Program-made: the position numbers and the translations under genes
Origin: CAYWWY01 sp964462525
GTDB lineage: Bacteria > Thermotogota > Thermotogae > MWEM01
Length of the DNA: 43,969 nt
Assembly (NCBI GenBank): GCA_964462525.1
Contig: CAYWWY010000013.1
Location: forward strand, 1-43,969
Reading direction: 5' to 3'
Shown here: positions 15,690 through 24,806 of the stretch, piece by piece
Layout: each line of letters starts with the position of its first letter
How positions within the stretch are numbered: the first letter of the stretch is position 1
Notes under the pieces: generated by a model
Databases searched by the model: none
What the model saw: only the letters and a program-made list of their open reading frames with translations
Told to the model about the DNA's origin: nothing

Positions 15690-17375
15690 TCAGGGAAATC
15701 TCACTTCCAACAAGGTATCTCCAGCAACTTCCACTCCATAATGAGCAAAGGCGGCTTGCGGCCTTCCATCTTCTCTCGGAACCTCGCCAATGTAAATATC
15801 ATACACACCGGGATCAATCGCAAAGAAAGAGCATTCTCCCCCCTCCAAGCGGGTTCGTCCCCAATAATGGGGCCCATCGGGTCGGACCAGAGTCACATAG
15901 AAAAATCGATCCGTTGGAGCGCCATCTTCATCGATCGCGCGTACTCGTAGGATTCCGGGGGCATCTTCGGGCAGCTCCATCTCCATCGCACGCCCGACAT
16001 CCATCCGCCCGTATCCGGTCCAGGGATTATGTGTCCTACCCTCTTGACCCCAATAAGGCGGGTCGATTGGCGCCGCGCTTATCTCGATCAATCTCCGAAT
16101 CTGATAGGCGCTGGCATCCGGATGCTTTTCAAACAAAACGGCCGCCAGGGCCGATACATGAGGGGCCGCCATCGATGTGCCGTTGTAGTAGGTATATTTG
16201 CCCGGATCCGGATCTTCGATCGCGCCGGTGTTGTACATATTGACTGTGGATAGGATCCGTTTTCCCGGCGCGACGACCGACAACGCTTCGCTTCCGTTGG
16301 AAAAGACGGTCACTTCGTCATGAATATCGCTTGCGCCAACGACCATGATGCCTGGCCACGATCGAGGAGATGCCCAGTTCTGGGCTGTATGTGCGTTCGC
16401 AGCGGCAAAAACCACGATGGAGTCATGTGACAAGGCGTAATCATACGCGTCTTTGAGCGTTTCCATATATCCTCCGTAGATAAAAGTCCAGCTATTCTGG
16501 AGGATTTTGGCTCCCTGGTCCACCGCCCATACGATCGATTGCGCTTTTTCGAACAATTCCAGATCCATCGTGGGAATCGGCATGATCTTGGCCATAGGAG
16601 CAAGCCCTGCAATCCCGATTCCATTGTTTTTTTGCGCGGCGATGATCCCGGCCACATGGGTTCCATGTCCATTGGTATCCCTCGATTCTCCCGGGGGGAT
16701 CAGCACTGGCTGCTCGGTTTGGGGATCCCATGACCAACCGGTGACAAATTGCCCGTCCAAATCGGGGTGGGATGCGTCCACGCCTGTATCGAAAACGGCA
16801 ACGACAACGCCGTTTCCGGTCAGGCTTTGTTCCCATGCGGCATGAGAACCAACGGTCCTGTGTGCCCATTGAAACCCGAACAGGGGGTCATCGGGATCGC
16901 CCCGTGAATGAAAACCAGCCTCTAAAAAAGCGTCGGAAGACGGATCCAGGGGAACCACCGTACGATAGTTTGGACTTATATATTGAATGCCCGAAGGGGC
17001 CATTTTCTGGATAAGGGCCAATGAATCCACTACGGTCTGTGGGGTTTGAATCAAAGCCGCGCGGATTTCCGGTATGGTTGATCGGACGGTTCCCCCTAGG
17101 GTTTCCACCAAGGAATGGAGATCCGTTTCGTCTCGATAACCGACAATCAAACGGTGTTCGGGGAATGAAAGGCCAGGGGCCGGGGTGTATGGATCCCAAT
17201 ACTCGGGAACGACCCAAGATAGGATCTCTTGGTTTGAATTCGAAGAGAGGGCTGGATGGGCACACGACAGAACAACCATTATGCAGACGATGACCGTCGC
17301 TATGATGATCCCAAATCGCCATCGAAGGCAGAATCGGCCTGTGATCGGTTTTCTTTTGCGGATGTTTGCATTCAT
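15690..17375 (-). CDS. Subtilisin-family (S8) serine protease, lipoprotein
   Basis: A 561-residue exported protease. The N-terminus has a basic region, a hydrophobic core (21-35) and the lipobox V-L-S-C with Cys38, so it is probably lipid-anchored. A propeptide (I9-inhibitor-like, about 72-145) precedes the catalytic domain. The triad is Asp196 (F-D-T-G-V-D), His237 (N-G-H-G-T-H) and Ser401 (N-G-T-S-M-A-A-P), with oxyanion Asn327. A C-terminal beta domain (about 475-561) may aid binding. The ATG at 17375 has AGGAGG seven bases ahead; the longer frame to 17411 would overlap the upstream gene. It follows a large lipoprotein gene by 10 bp, so the pair is co-transcribed and probably works together on the cell surface. 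Confidence 0.9.
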   Translation of the reverse strand: MNANIRKRKPITGRFCLRWRFGIIIATVIVCIMVVLSCAHPALSSNSNQEILSWVVPEYWDPYTPAPGLSFPEHRLIVGYRDETDLHSLVETLGGTVRSTIPEIRAALIQTPQTVVDSLALIQKMAPSGIQYISPNYRTVVPLDPSSDAFLEAGFHSRGDPDDPLFGFQWAHRTVGSHAAWEQSLTGNGVVVAVFDTGVDASHPDLDGQFVTGWSWDPQTEQPVLIPPGESRDTNGHGTHVAGIIAAQKNNGIGIAGLAPMAKIMPIPTMDLELFEKAQSIVWAVDQGAKILQNSWTFIYGGYMETLKDAYDYALSHDSIVVFAAANAHTAQNWASPRSWPGIMVVGASDIHDEVTVFSNGSEALSVVAPGKRILSTVNMYNTGAIEDPDPGKYTYYNGTSMAAPHVSALAAVLFEKHPDASAYQIRRLIEISAAPIDPPYWGQEGRTHNPWTGYGRMDVGRAMEMELPEDAPGILRVRAIDEDGAPTDRFFYVTLVRPDGPHYWGRTRLEGGECSFFAIDPGVYDIYIGEVPREDGRPQAAFAHYGVEVAGDTLLEVRFP

Positions 17376-17385
17376 ACAATTCCTC

Positions 17386-19143
17386 CTAATCCGTTCCTGT
17401 GGTGAACTCAATCATCCAATCGGGAGGCATCCCATCCGGGATGGGATCGAACCCAAACCTTCCTCGATAGGGGTGATAGTCGGCAGCGATGGAAAAAGCC
17501 ATGGATGTTTGATCGGCGCAGACCACTTGGGCATAGGCAAGATTGACCCCCCAGCTGTATGTCTTGTGGGCTTCCAAGCGGTCCCATGGGTAGACCGTCC
17601 AAAGCGGCTCCAGTTGTCCATCAAAGAATGAGAACCACACGATCCCGTTGAAGGGCTCATGACCACGAAATGGAAGGGAAATCGGATTGGCGTGCTGCGC
17701 CTGGATAATAATGCCATGATACGGCTCGTGGGTATGATCGACATCCACAGGAATAATCCAGTGATCGCTGTCATGGATGTGATCATACACAAAGACCCGA
17801 TACCCGTATGTGATCGCTCCCATCTCTGAAGAAAGGGCTGGGTCTGGGCAAAACTGGAACTCGGGTTGGCGCGAAACCTGGGTTTGGTTTTGCGCGGGGT
17901 GAATCAGATCGATACCGAACGGATCCAAAGGAATCACCCGGCCCAAAAGGGTCTTTTCGGTCTCCTCCAAACCGTATACAGATGTCACAGCGTAGAAGAC
18001 CGCTTTTCCGGCTTCCAGGAGAGAGGAATTGTCGATCATCGACACATGGGATTGGAAAAAGGAACCCGGTTGGTTTTGGAGCAATTCTTGTGTTTCCCAA
18101 GAGAGCTTTCCATCCACTTTAGAGGAAGAAACATATCCCAAGGGGCTCCATTGGACCCCATCCCAAGAACGGTAGATCCGATATCCATCTGGCTTGGGCA
18201 CATCAAGACCGATCAGTTCCTTTCTTTGGGCGCTCTGGTGGTCCACGAAGAAGACGCCGGTTAGTAAGTTGGCATTTTGGGGAGCGGCTCGTTGCGCAGC
18301 AAAAAAGTCGATGCCCAGACAGCGTGTGAAGGCCATGATGTTCGGAACTCCAATCGACGCGGCGGGAATGGGCTGATAGGGATTGTCCGGGAAAACGGTT
18401 GGGTCATGGGGTTGAATGTCCAAGTATACGATTCGGTGGAATCGGTTTCCGTTGTAGTCATAGATGATGAAGTGAAGATCCGAAATCCCATCCAGACCGT
18501 CAATGGTAATGTTTTCAAACTCTGCAACGGAGCTGTTTTCAATGGGCCAAGCCCCATCGCCGGTGATCTTGTGGTCCCCGGGAACTCTTCCAAATTGAGG
18601 TGGGTAGATTGTGTGGATGTGGTTTGGGGCATCCAAGATGCGCGCTTCGATCGAAAAGTCCTCTGTAATGGGCTTTGCAGGATCGATGATAATGGGTTCA
18701 TCCCCCCACCACTCGGGGGGATAGAAGAAACGGAACTCAACGGGAAGGAAGGGATTTTGGGTTGATGGGTCCAAAAAGAGATCGGCTCTGCGCATAATGG
18801 TTTCGGTCGGTTGACTCAAAGCAACAGATGGTTTCAGTCCTTCGATCACGCTCAGCGCGTACCCGTACTTCGTGCAAACCACGGCGATATGATCGGGAAG
18901 CACGCGCAAAGCCACGCGGGCTCGGCCCTCTTTGTTTGATTCCGCTTGGCCAACCACTTCAAGGGTCAATCCATCCAACACTTTAACCAAAGCCCCTTGG
19001 ATTGCAGGTCCTCCCCGATATTGGGTCAAAACCACATCCATCGTTCCCAAAATGACCGGACCGCGGATGGCGCACCCAGCGGTGCATAATCCGATGAGAG
19101 CAACAACAGCAATGATCATGCTCCAACTCACTGATTTTCTCAC
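17386..19143 (-). CDS. Large lipoprotein of unknown function
   Basis: A 585-residue protein with a lipoprotein signal peptide (lipobox T-A-G-C, Cys24). Residues about 32-110 look like a carboxypeptidase-regulatory or prealbumin-like beta domain. A central part and a later stretch (about 320-400) with Y-R-I-Y-R-S-W-D-G resemble Fn3 modules that carry such sequences. The rest is beta-rich with many Trp, Tyr and His. I recognise no enzyme motif. The GTG at 19143 has AAGGAGGG ahead with seven bases; an upstream ATG at 19185 lacks a ribosome site. It heads the operon with the subtilisin-like lipoprotein, so it may be a surface partner or substrate carrier of the protease; this is inference. Confidence 0.72.
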   Translation of the reverse strand: MRKSVSWSMIIAVVALIGLCTAGCAIRGPVILGTMDVVLTQYRGGPAIQGALVKVLDGLTLEVVGQAESNKEGRARVALRVLPDHIAVVCTKYGYALSVIEGLKPSVALSQPTETIMRRADLFLDPSTQNPFLPVEFRFFYPPEWWGDEPIIIDPAKPITEDFSIEARILDAPNHIHTIYPPQFGRVPGDHKITGDGAWPIENSSVAEFENITIDGLDGISDLHFIIYDYNGNRFHRIVYLDIQPHDPTVFPDNPYQPIPAASIGVPNIMAFTRCLGIDFFAAQRAAPQNANLLTGVFFVDHQSAQRKELIGLDVPKPDGYRIYRSWDGVQWSPLGYVSSSKVDGKLSWETQELLQNQPGSFFQSHVSMIDNSSLLEAGKAVFYAVTSVYGLEETEKTLLGRVIPLDPFGIDLIHPAQNQTQVSRQPEFQFCPDPALSSEMGAITYGYRVFVYDHIHDSDHWIIPVDVDHTHEPYHGIIIQAQHANPISLPFRGHEPFNGIVWFSFFDGQLEPLWTVYPWDRLEAHKTYSWGVNLAYAQVVCADQTSMAFSIAADYHPYRGRFGFDPIPDGMPPDWMIEFTTGTD

Positions 19144-19266
19144 GAATTTCCCTCCTTCAATATATGCAAAAATAAAGATACGCATGGGGATCTATTGGTC
19201 ATCGAAACACAACAAAGCTCATGCGCGGTTCTTCTCGCGTCACAATCTTCTTGGGTGCGCGTATAC

Positions 19267-19275
19267 ATTATACCA
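19267..19275 (-). promoter_or_regulatory. Extended -10 promoter for the lipoprotein-protease operon
   Basis: On the minus strand the box is TGGTATAAT, 123 bp before the GTG start. The -35 is poor. It lies within the roughly 200-bp divergent spacer that also serves the GNAT-VOC gene. Confidence 0.45.
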
Positions 19276-19302
19276 TAGCATATCCAAAGGAGGCACCCTT
19301 TG

Positions 19303-19311
19303 TGATACAAT
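19303..19311 (+). promoter_or_regulatory. Candidate extended -10 for the GNAT-VOC gene
   Basis: TGATACAAT (TGN plus TACAAT) lies 38 bp before the chosen ATG at 19349. There is no good -35. Confidence 0.35.
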
Positions 19312-19348
19312 CGGACTGGCAAACGATTGAATGAAGTGGAGGAAGAAG

Positions 19349-20287
19349 ATGGCGGGAAATGGGGAACTTCGGGAAGTAACCATGGAAAACCTGCGGGAGA
19401 TCATGAAACTGAGCGATACGTTGACCGAATCGCAAAAACGATGTGTGGCGCCCAATATTAGATCGGTAGCCCAGGGCTTTTTGAGCGTTACGGGATGGTT
19501 TCGGGCCATATATCATGATGGCAAACCGATCGGTTTCATAATGGTCGAATTGCTCGCAGACGAGATCCCCGAAGAAGATCAACCAGCGATCTTTCTTTGG
19601 CGATTTATGATTGCGCGAGAATGGCAGGGAAAGGGGTATGGGAAATCTGTTCTGGACCAGATCGTGGATCATTTCCGCAAACAAGGGGTTAAGACGATGT
19701 ACACCTCATGCGATATGGAGGAAATGGACCGGCCGTACGAGTTTTACCTGAAGTACGGATTCACCGATACGGGAGTCATGCACGAAGAGGAAGAAATCCT
19801 CCGATATGCCTTTCCCGACGTGCCTTTGGTGCGCGATGAAGAGATTGTCCGCAACCGACCTTGGGCATACATGGCGCCTAAAATCGCCCTGATCACCCTC
19901 TGGACTGAAAAGATCGATGTGATGAAACGCTTTTATCATCAGGTGATGGGTTTTTTTATCAAAGTGGATTTAGGGAGTTATGTGGAGTTCGAGAACCGGG
20001 GCGTCCGATTCGCGTTGTGCGAAAGACAGGTGATGAGAGACATATGTGACGGGTTCGATCAGAAACCCCAAGGCCAACAGTTTGAACTGGCCTTTCCCTG
20101 CGACACCCCTGAAGAGGTAGACAAGGCCTATGAGCGGCTGATCAAGTTGGGAGCGGGATCGGTATGTCCGCCCAAGAATATGGAATGGGGCCAGCGGACA
20201 GCGCTCTTCTCTGATCCCGATGGCAACATCCACGAGGTCTTCTCGGAGCTTGAACAGCCCGAACAGAAAGAGGAGGAGTCTTCATGA
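19349..20287 (+). CDS. GNAT acetyltransferase fused to a glyoxalase/VOC domain
   Basis: A 312-residue two-domain protein. The N-terminal part (about 1-165) is a GNAT acetyltransferase of the spermidine/diamine acetyltransferase type: motif A is W-Q-G-K-G-Y-G-K (93-100), followed by F-Y-L-K-Y-G-F. The C-terminal part (about 177-300) is a glyoxalase/bleomycin-resistance (VOC) half-barrel: it starts P-K-I-A-L-I-T-L and ends F-S-D-P-D-G-N-I-H-E-V-F, the usual metal-ligand Glu end. The ATG at 19349 has GGAGG six bases ahead; the one at 19331 has none. Its stop overlaps the next start (ATGA). The fusion could couple acetylation and binding or detoxification of one small molecule; the substrate is unknown. 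Confidence 0.83.
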   Translation: MAGNGELREVTMENLREIMKLSDTLTESQKRCVAPNIRSVAQGFLSVTGWFRAIYHDGKPIGFIMVELLADEIPEEDQPAIFLWRFMIAREWQGKGYGKSVLDQIVDHFRKQGVKTMYTSCDMEEMDRPYEFYLKYGFTDTGVMHEEEEILRYAFPDVPLVRDEEIVRNRPWAYMAPKIALITLWTEKIDVMKRFYHQVMGFFIKVDLGSYVEFENRGVRFALCERQVMRDICDGFDQKPQGQQFELAFPCDTPEEVDKAYERLIKLGAGSVCPPKNMEWGQRTALFSDPDGNIHEVFSELEQPEQKEEESS

Positions 20288-20700
20288 AACACTTCCGAAA
20301 AGAGCTTTGGTTTCACACAAAAACCCGTAGGCAGTTCATCAACATCACACCTCAGGTGGAGGAGGTCCTTCGAGAGAGCGGGGTCCGCGAAGGCCTGTTG
20401 TTGTGCAACGCCATGCATATCACATCCAGCGTCTTTATCAACGATGATGAATCCGGACTTCATCACGATATGGAAGTGTGGTTGGAAGGTCTGGCCCCCG
20501 AAAAGCCGTACGACCAATATCGGCACAATGGGTATGAGGACAACGCAGACGCGCATCTCAAACGCACCATAATGGGGCGCGAGGTTGTCGTTGCGGTGAC
20601 CAACGGCAAGCTGGATTTTGGGACCTGGGAACGGATCTTCTATGGCGAGTTCGACGGCAAACGAAAGAAACGGGTTCTGGTAAAGATTATCGGAGAATGA
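20284..20700 (+). CDS. YjbQ / UPF0047 family protein
   Basis: A 138-residue single-domain protein that matches the YjbQ family over its whole length. Conserved blocks are C-N-A-M-H-I-T-S-S (41-49), the acidic D-D-E segment, N-G-Y-E-D-N-A-D-A-H-L-K (81-92) and the G-x-W-x-x-I-F-Y-G-E-F-D end. Some members have weak thiamine phosphate synthase activity; the true role is unsettled. It is translationally coupled to the GNAT-VOC gene through a 4-bp overlap. It converges on the hydroxylase gene, with 26 bp between them and no terminator that I can see. Confidence 0.9.
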   Translation: MKHFRKELWFHTKTRRQFINITPQVEEVLRESGVREGLLLCNAMHITSSVFINDDESGLHHDMEVWLEGLAPEKPYDQYRHNGYEDNADAHLKRTIMGREVVVAVTNGKLDFGTWERIFYGEFDGKRKKRVLVKIIGE

Positions 20701-20726
20701 TCTCAACCAGACGGTGCGGGAGCTGT

Positions 20727-23021
20727 TCAGTCACTCTTCATGATCAAATCCAATAGGTCGTCTTTGGTAATGGGGATCTTGTGCACCCGTCTGCCGATGG
20801 CATGGGATACAGCGTTCGCGATCGCGGCTGGCGCGGGTATCAGGGATGGTTCTCCGATGCCTTTGGCGCCATAAGGACCGTGCGAAAAAGGGTGCTCGAC
20901 AATGGATACCTCGAATACTTCGGGGGTTTCGTGAATGGTAGGGATCGTCAACGTGTTGAAGTTGTCGGTGATCAACGTCCCCTTTGCGTCATGAGCGATA
21001 TGCTCGTACAAGGCGTATCCCATCCCTTGGACAAACCCGCCATGGACCTGGCCGTAGACCCCGTCCAAATGGATGGCTTGACCCACATCGTGAGCCGCGT
21101 ACACTTCTTTCACCTGGACATGGGCTGTCAGCATATCGACTTCTACCACCGCAATTTGGGTGGCATAGGAATAGGTTATGTATGCTTGTCCGTAGCCCTC
21201 TTCTTTAGAATAAGTGAGCTTGGGCGTTGGAAACCATCCCATTACGCTCAAGCTTACGTTCTTGCGAAGGGCTTCGGAGGCGATATCCGCGATCGGCGTA
21301 TGCCCATTCCCGTTCTTTTTCACCACCATGCCATCCATCAGGAGAACTTCTGATTCGCTTACCCCCAGATGCTTCGCTCCGATCGTTATCAGCCGCTGAG
21401 CAATCTCCATGCATGCGCGTAAAACCGCATTCCCACTGAAAATGGTTGTGCGGGAAGCGACGGTCGGCCCGCTATCAGGGACAAAAGCGGAGTCGGTTTG
21501 GCGAACATGGATTTCTGTCAGAGGGATCCCTAGGCATTCGGAGGCGATTTGGGCCATTACCGTGCGCGACCCTTGTCCGATCTCTGTTCCACCGATGTGG
21601 ATTCCAACGCTTCCGTCCTTTTCCATTTGGATATGGGCCCCAGACGCGTCCATCCATTGGCCCAACGCGCCCAGCGCGACTCCGTAATGAATATGAGCCA
21701 CGCCAATCCCTTGACGAAAGTGTTCATGGGTTCGATTGAATTGGTCGACACGAACGCGCAATTCCTCCCATTTCGATAAAACGCGGGCTTGCTCCAAGGT
21801 TTCACGGGCGCCCACCGATTCAGTCAAGTGTTGACCGGTCGGGGTTTCTTTGCCGCAATCCAAGGCATTCAGCTCGCGGATCTGGAGAGGATCCATTCCA
21901 AGGGACTGAGCAATCTCATCCATCATGGATTCCATCGCGAAAAAGACTTGAGGCGATCCAAACCCGCGATAAGCGCCGCATGGAACCTTGTTGGTATAGA
22001 CACCGTACACATCCACGCAGACATTGGGGATCTCATAGGCTCCAGCAGCATGAACGACCGTGCGCCACAGCACAACAGGAGAAAGGGTGGCATGAGCCCC
22101 CATATCTCCGTAGCAGACCACTTGAACGGCTTGGATTTTTCCCTGGTGCGAGAAGCCGACTTTGTAATGGGACTGGATGGGGTGGCGTTTGCTGGTCATT
22201 CGGATGTCTTCTTCGCGAGAGAGAATGAGCTTGGCGGGTCGATTCAGATGATAAGCGACAAGCGCCGCAGGCGCCGCGAAAAACGAGGGGACATCTTCTT
22301 TCCCGCCAAACCCCCCGCCAGTCTCTGCTTGTATGATCCGTACCTCGGAAAGCGGGATGCCCAGGACATGACTCACCGTTTGCTGAACATAATAAGGGCA
22401 TTGCATGGAACCGTGGAGGGTCATATTGTGGTTATGATCCCAATAGGCGATCATTCCTTGGGTCTCCAGATAAGCCTGTTCCTGATAGTCCGCAAAAAAC
22501 CTTCCTTCCATCACGCGATCGCACCCGTCAAACATGGTGGCCGGATCACTGTTGCCTTTACGGGTTTTGTGATGGACCGGTTTGTTGCCGGAATCATGGA
22601 TGAGAATTTTTTCTTCCAAGGCAGTTGCGATATCCAAGACGGGATCGATGGCGTCATATTCGATTCTGACTGCTGCAGCAGCCCTTTGAGCGATTCGCCG
22701 ATCTTTTGCGGCGACGATGGCAACGAAATCGCCGGGAAAACGAATTCGATCGCCTGGCTGAACGAGTATGGGGTAGTCCGGGATCGACTCGCCCAGTTGA
22801 TTGACTCCTGGTACATCTTCCCAGGTGAATACGTCCCCCACGCCAGTGATCGCTTTTGCTTGGGCGGTATCGATGGATTTCAAGACTCCATGGGGAATAC
22901 CTGCGGGTACCAGTGCGACATGAACCATGCGCGCCATTTGCAAGTCATCCGTATACAAAGCTTTGCCATTCACTTTTTCTAGGGCGTCCACCCGGGGGAT
23001 CCGAGTTCCAATAATCTTCAT
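20727..23021 (-). CDS. Xanthine dehydrogenase family molybdopterin-binding subunit
   Basis: A 764-residue molybdenum hydroxylase large subunit. Conserved motifs are G-G-G-F-G-G-K-E-D (235-243), A-Y-R-G-F-G-S-P-Q (350-358) and G-A-K-G-I-G-E-P near 718-725, whose Glu is the expected catalytic base. The length is normal for the subunit. The iron-sulfur and FAD subunits that normally accompany it are not in this window. It is last in the run with a GAF-like protein and an 8-oxoguanine deaminase, which points to a purine or related N-heterocycle as substrate; this is inference. The ATG has AGGAGG eight bases ahead. Nicotinate or aldehyde specificity cannot be excluded. Confidence 0.88.
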   Translation of the reverse strand: MKIIGTRIPRVDALEKVNGKALYTDDLQMARMVHVALVPAGIPHGVLKSIDTAQAKAITGVGDVFTWEDVPGVNQLGESIPDYPILVQPGDRIRFPGDFVAIVAAKDRRIAQRAAAAVRIEYDAIDPVLDIATALEEKILIHDSGNKPVHHKTRKGNSDPATMFDGCDRVMEGRFFADYQEQAYLETQGMIAYWDHNHNMTLHGSMQCPYYVQQTVSHVLGIPLSEVRIIQAETGGGFGGKEDVPSFFAAPAALVAYHLNRPAKLILSREEDIRMTSKRHPIQSHYKVGFSHQGKIQAVQVVCYGDMGAHATLSPVVLWRTVVHAAGAYEIPNVCVDVYGVYTNKVPCGAYRGFGSPQVFFAMESMMDEIAQSLGMDPLQIRELNALDCGKETPTGQHLTESVGARETLEQARVLSKWEELRVRVDQFNRTHEHFRQGIGVAHIHYGVALGALGQWMDASGAHIQMEKDGSVGIHIGGTEIGQGSRTVMAQIASECLGIPLTEIHVRQTDSAFVPDSGPTVASRTTIFSGNAVLRACMEIAQRLITIGAKHLGVSESEVLLMDGMVVKKNGNGHTPIADIASEALRKNVSLSVMGWFPTPKLTYSKEEGYGQAYITYSYATQIAVVEVDMLTAHVQVKEVYAAHDVGQAIHLDGVYGQVHGGFVQGMGYALYEHIAHDAKGTLITDNFNTLTIPTIHETPEVFEVSIVEHPFSHGPYGAKGIGEPSLIPAPAAIANAVSHAIGRRVHKIPITKDDLLDLIMKSD

Positions 23022-23030
23022 CCTGACCTC

Positions 23031-24761
23031 CTATTCAGCAAGGGTTGGGACGATCGCGTAAGGCAATACCATGGACAGAACATGAACAACCAGGTGGAAA
23101 AGCGGTTGATCTTCCCCAATGAAGAGCAGGATCGACTTTTCCCCGTTCGCGAGCACAGGGAGCAGATAAGCCAATCGATTGTTGGGGAGGCCCCTGCGAG
23201 TTAACTCTTTCAGATCCGCTTCCATCGATTCTTTGAGAATCTTTTCGCATTCGGGAGAAGGATAATCGGCAATGATTCGGTAATCCATGGGACTGCCACC
23301 GATTAGGCAGATATCGGATAGAACGGCTTCACGCACCAGATCGGCTTTGAGTGTGGAAACAAAGCGAGTCAATGATCTCGATTGCCTCCAACCTTCCATA
23401 TATTGGTGCAGCAATTGGACCGTATCCATGCGTTCACCATACAGTTCGACAGTTTTCTGTAAATCGCGACGGGTAAAGATACCATGCAAGGCAACGCCCC
23501 CAATCATGGCCAAAGAACGCAAAAACCTTCTATTTTCCTCCTCCATAGCCGAAGATAGAATCAACCCCATCACGGTGCCTTCGGGGGAACGGAGAATTGT
23601 CGCCAAGGAGAGTTGAATGTGATCTTCGATGAACTGAGCGTCTCCGAAGTCTTCCATAAATGCTTCTCGCTGCGGGCGATCGCTCAGATCGTACTGATCC
23701 CAGATTGCAGAGTGTTTGAGGATCAGCGTGAACTTGGGCTTGTCGAATTGGGATGGCCACAGCAGGTTATTCCAATCCCGACGGGCATAGAGATAGATGG
23801 ATTGGTTGGGAAAAACCTCTTTCAGAATCCCATACATTCGATCCGAAAACTCCGATGGGTTTTGACAACTAAATAGCATTTCCATTGACTTATGCAAAGA
23901 TAGAAAGTGGTACTCGTTGGCCTCAAGGTGATGGCGCACCCTTCTGATCTGCTCTTTGTGTTCGTTCAATTGGACGACCTGAGCGATCAACCGACTGGTA
24001 GTCGTCATCAATTGGAGCTCTTCCTCCTGGAACACGCCCGTTCTCCATAGGATCATGAAAAAAGAGACTTGATCCTCTTCAATCACAGGAAAGGCGTAAG
24101 CAGTGATATCGGGATGATTTTCGGAATCGAATTCGGGGAAAAGACGCTTCTGGGGCAGTTTGACGGGAAATGTGAAATACAGCGGCGAAGTGTTGAATGA
24201 GTTCGCATCAAATGCGGCTGGCATTGCATGATCCCCGTGTATATGAACCTGTTGGAAGTGGTCGTTCTGTCTTTGATAGAGAACGGAAGAAGTAATCAGA
24301 AGCTCTCCGATGCTGTCTGTAAGGATGCTCATCATTTCAAGAGGTTCGATTGGCTCGAAAAGGAGGTTGCCCAAGAGGGTTTCCAGTCCGGTTATATTGT
24401 ATGCGAGTTGAGAAATTCTGGTTTCTTGCCGTTCCGGAATACCCAAAGCCTGATGGATATCCAGGACCTTTTTGACAAAGGCGCTGTCTTTGGGCGGGAT
24501 CTGTTTGGATGCGCCCAGCCAAAAGAGGTCCGATTGGAAGACGGGAACCAGCGGAGAGAACTCCTGCATCAAATCCTGCGGAGATGAGTATTCGTACGAC
24601 TGAGGCATCAGTCCCAAGGTTTCTTCCACCACCCACACTTGATCTGATACCCGGCGCAAAAAGACGCCGGAATGAACTCCATGAACCTTCAGGTACCGAA
24701 AAAGTTCGGCGTACAAACGGGGTGTGCCCAAGAACTCAATGAGCGCTTTGATTTCCTGCAT
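23031..24761 (-). CDS. Tandem GAF-like sensory protein without a recognised output domain
   Basis: A 576-residue protein that I do not recognise as a known family. Two stretches look like GAF domains: about 145-275, ending before a coiled-coil linker (about 276-305, L-N-E-H-K-E-Q-I), and about 300-435 with V-M-G-L-I-L-S-S. A third similar unit may follow (about 450-575). No helix-turn-helix, kinase, GGDEF or PucR signature is seen. The ATG has AGGAGG seven bases ahead. It sits between the 8-oxoguanine deaminase and the hydroxylase subunit (9-bp spacer), so it may sense the substrate of that pathway; this is inference. Confidence 0.6.
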   Translation of the reverse strand: MQEIKALIEFLGTPRLYAELFRYLKVHGVHSGVFLRRVSDQVWVVEETLGLMPQSYEYSSPQDLMQEFSPLVPVFQSDLFWLGASKQIPPKDSAFVKKVLDIHQALGIPERQETRISQLAYNITGLETLLGNLLFEPIEPLEMMSILTDSIGELLITSSVLYQRQNDHFQQVHIHGDHAMPAAFDANSFNTSPLYFTFPVKLPQKRLFPEFDSENHPDITAYAFPVIEEDQVSFFMILWRTGVFQEEELQLMTTTSRLIAQVVQLNEHKEQIRRVRHHLEANEYHFLSLHKSMEMLFSCQNPSEFSDRMYGILKEVFPNQSIYLYARRDWNNLLWPSQFDKPKFTLILKHSAIWDQYDLSDRPQREAFMEDFGDAQFIEDHIQLSLATILRSPEGTVMGLILSSAMEEENRRFLRSLAMIGGVALHGIFTRRDLQKTVELYGERMDTVQLLHQYMEGWRQSRSLTRFVSTLKADLVREAVLSDICLIGGSPMDYRIIADYPSPECEKILKESMEADLKELTRRGLPNNRLAYLLPVLANGEKSILLFIGEDQPLFHLVVHVLSMVLPYAIVPTLAE

Positions 24762-24806
24762 CGTACACCTCCTGGAAACGGATTTTCAGTCCAAGCCTGC
24801 GCGCCC

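Noticed and set aside
21789..22982. A 397-codon open frame on the plus strand
   Set aside because: It lies wholly opposite the hydroxylase gene, has no ribosome site and no family resemblance. Codon bias of the real gene keeps the antisense frame open.
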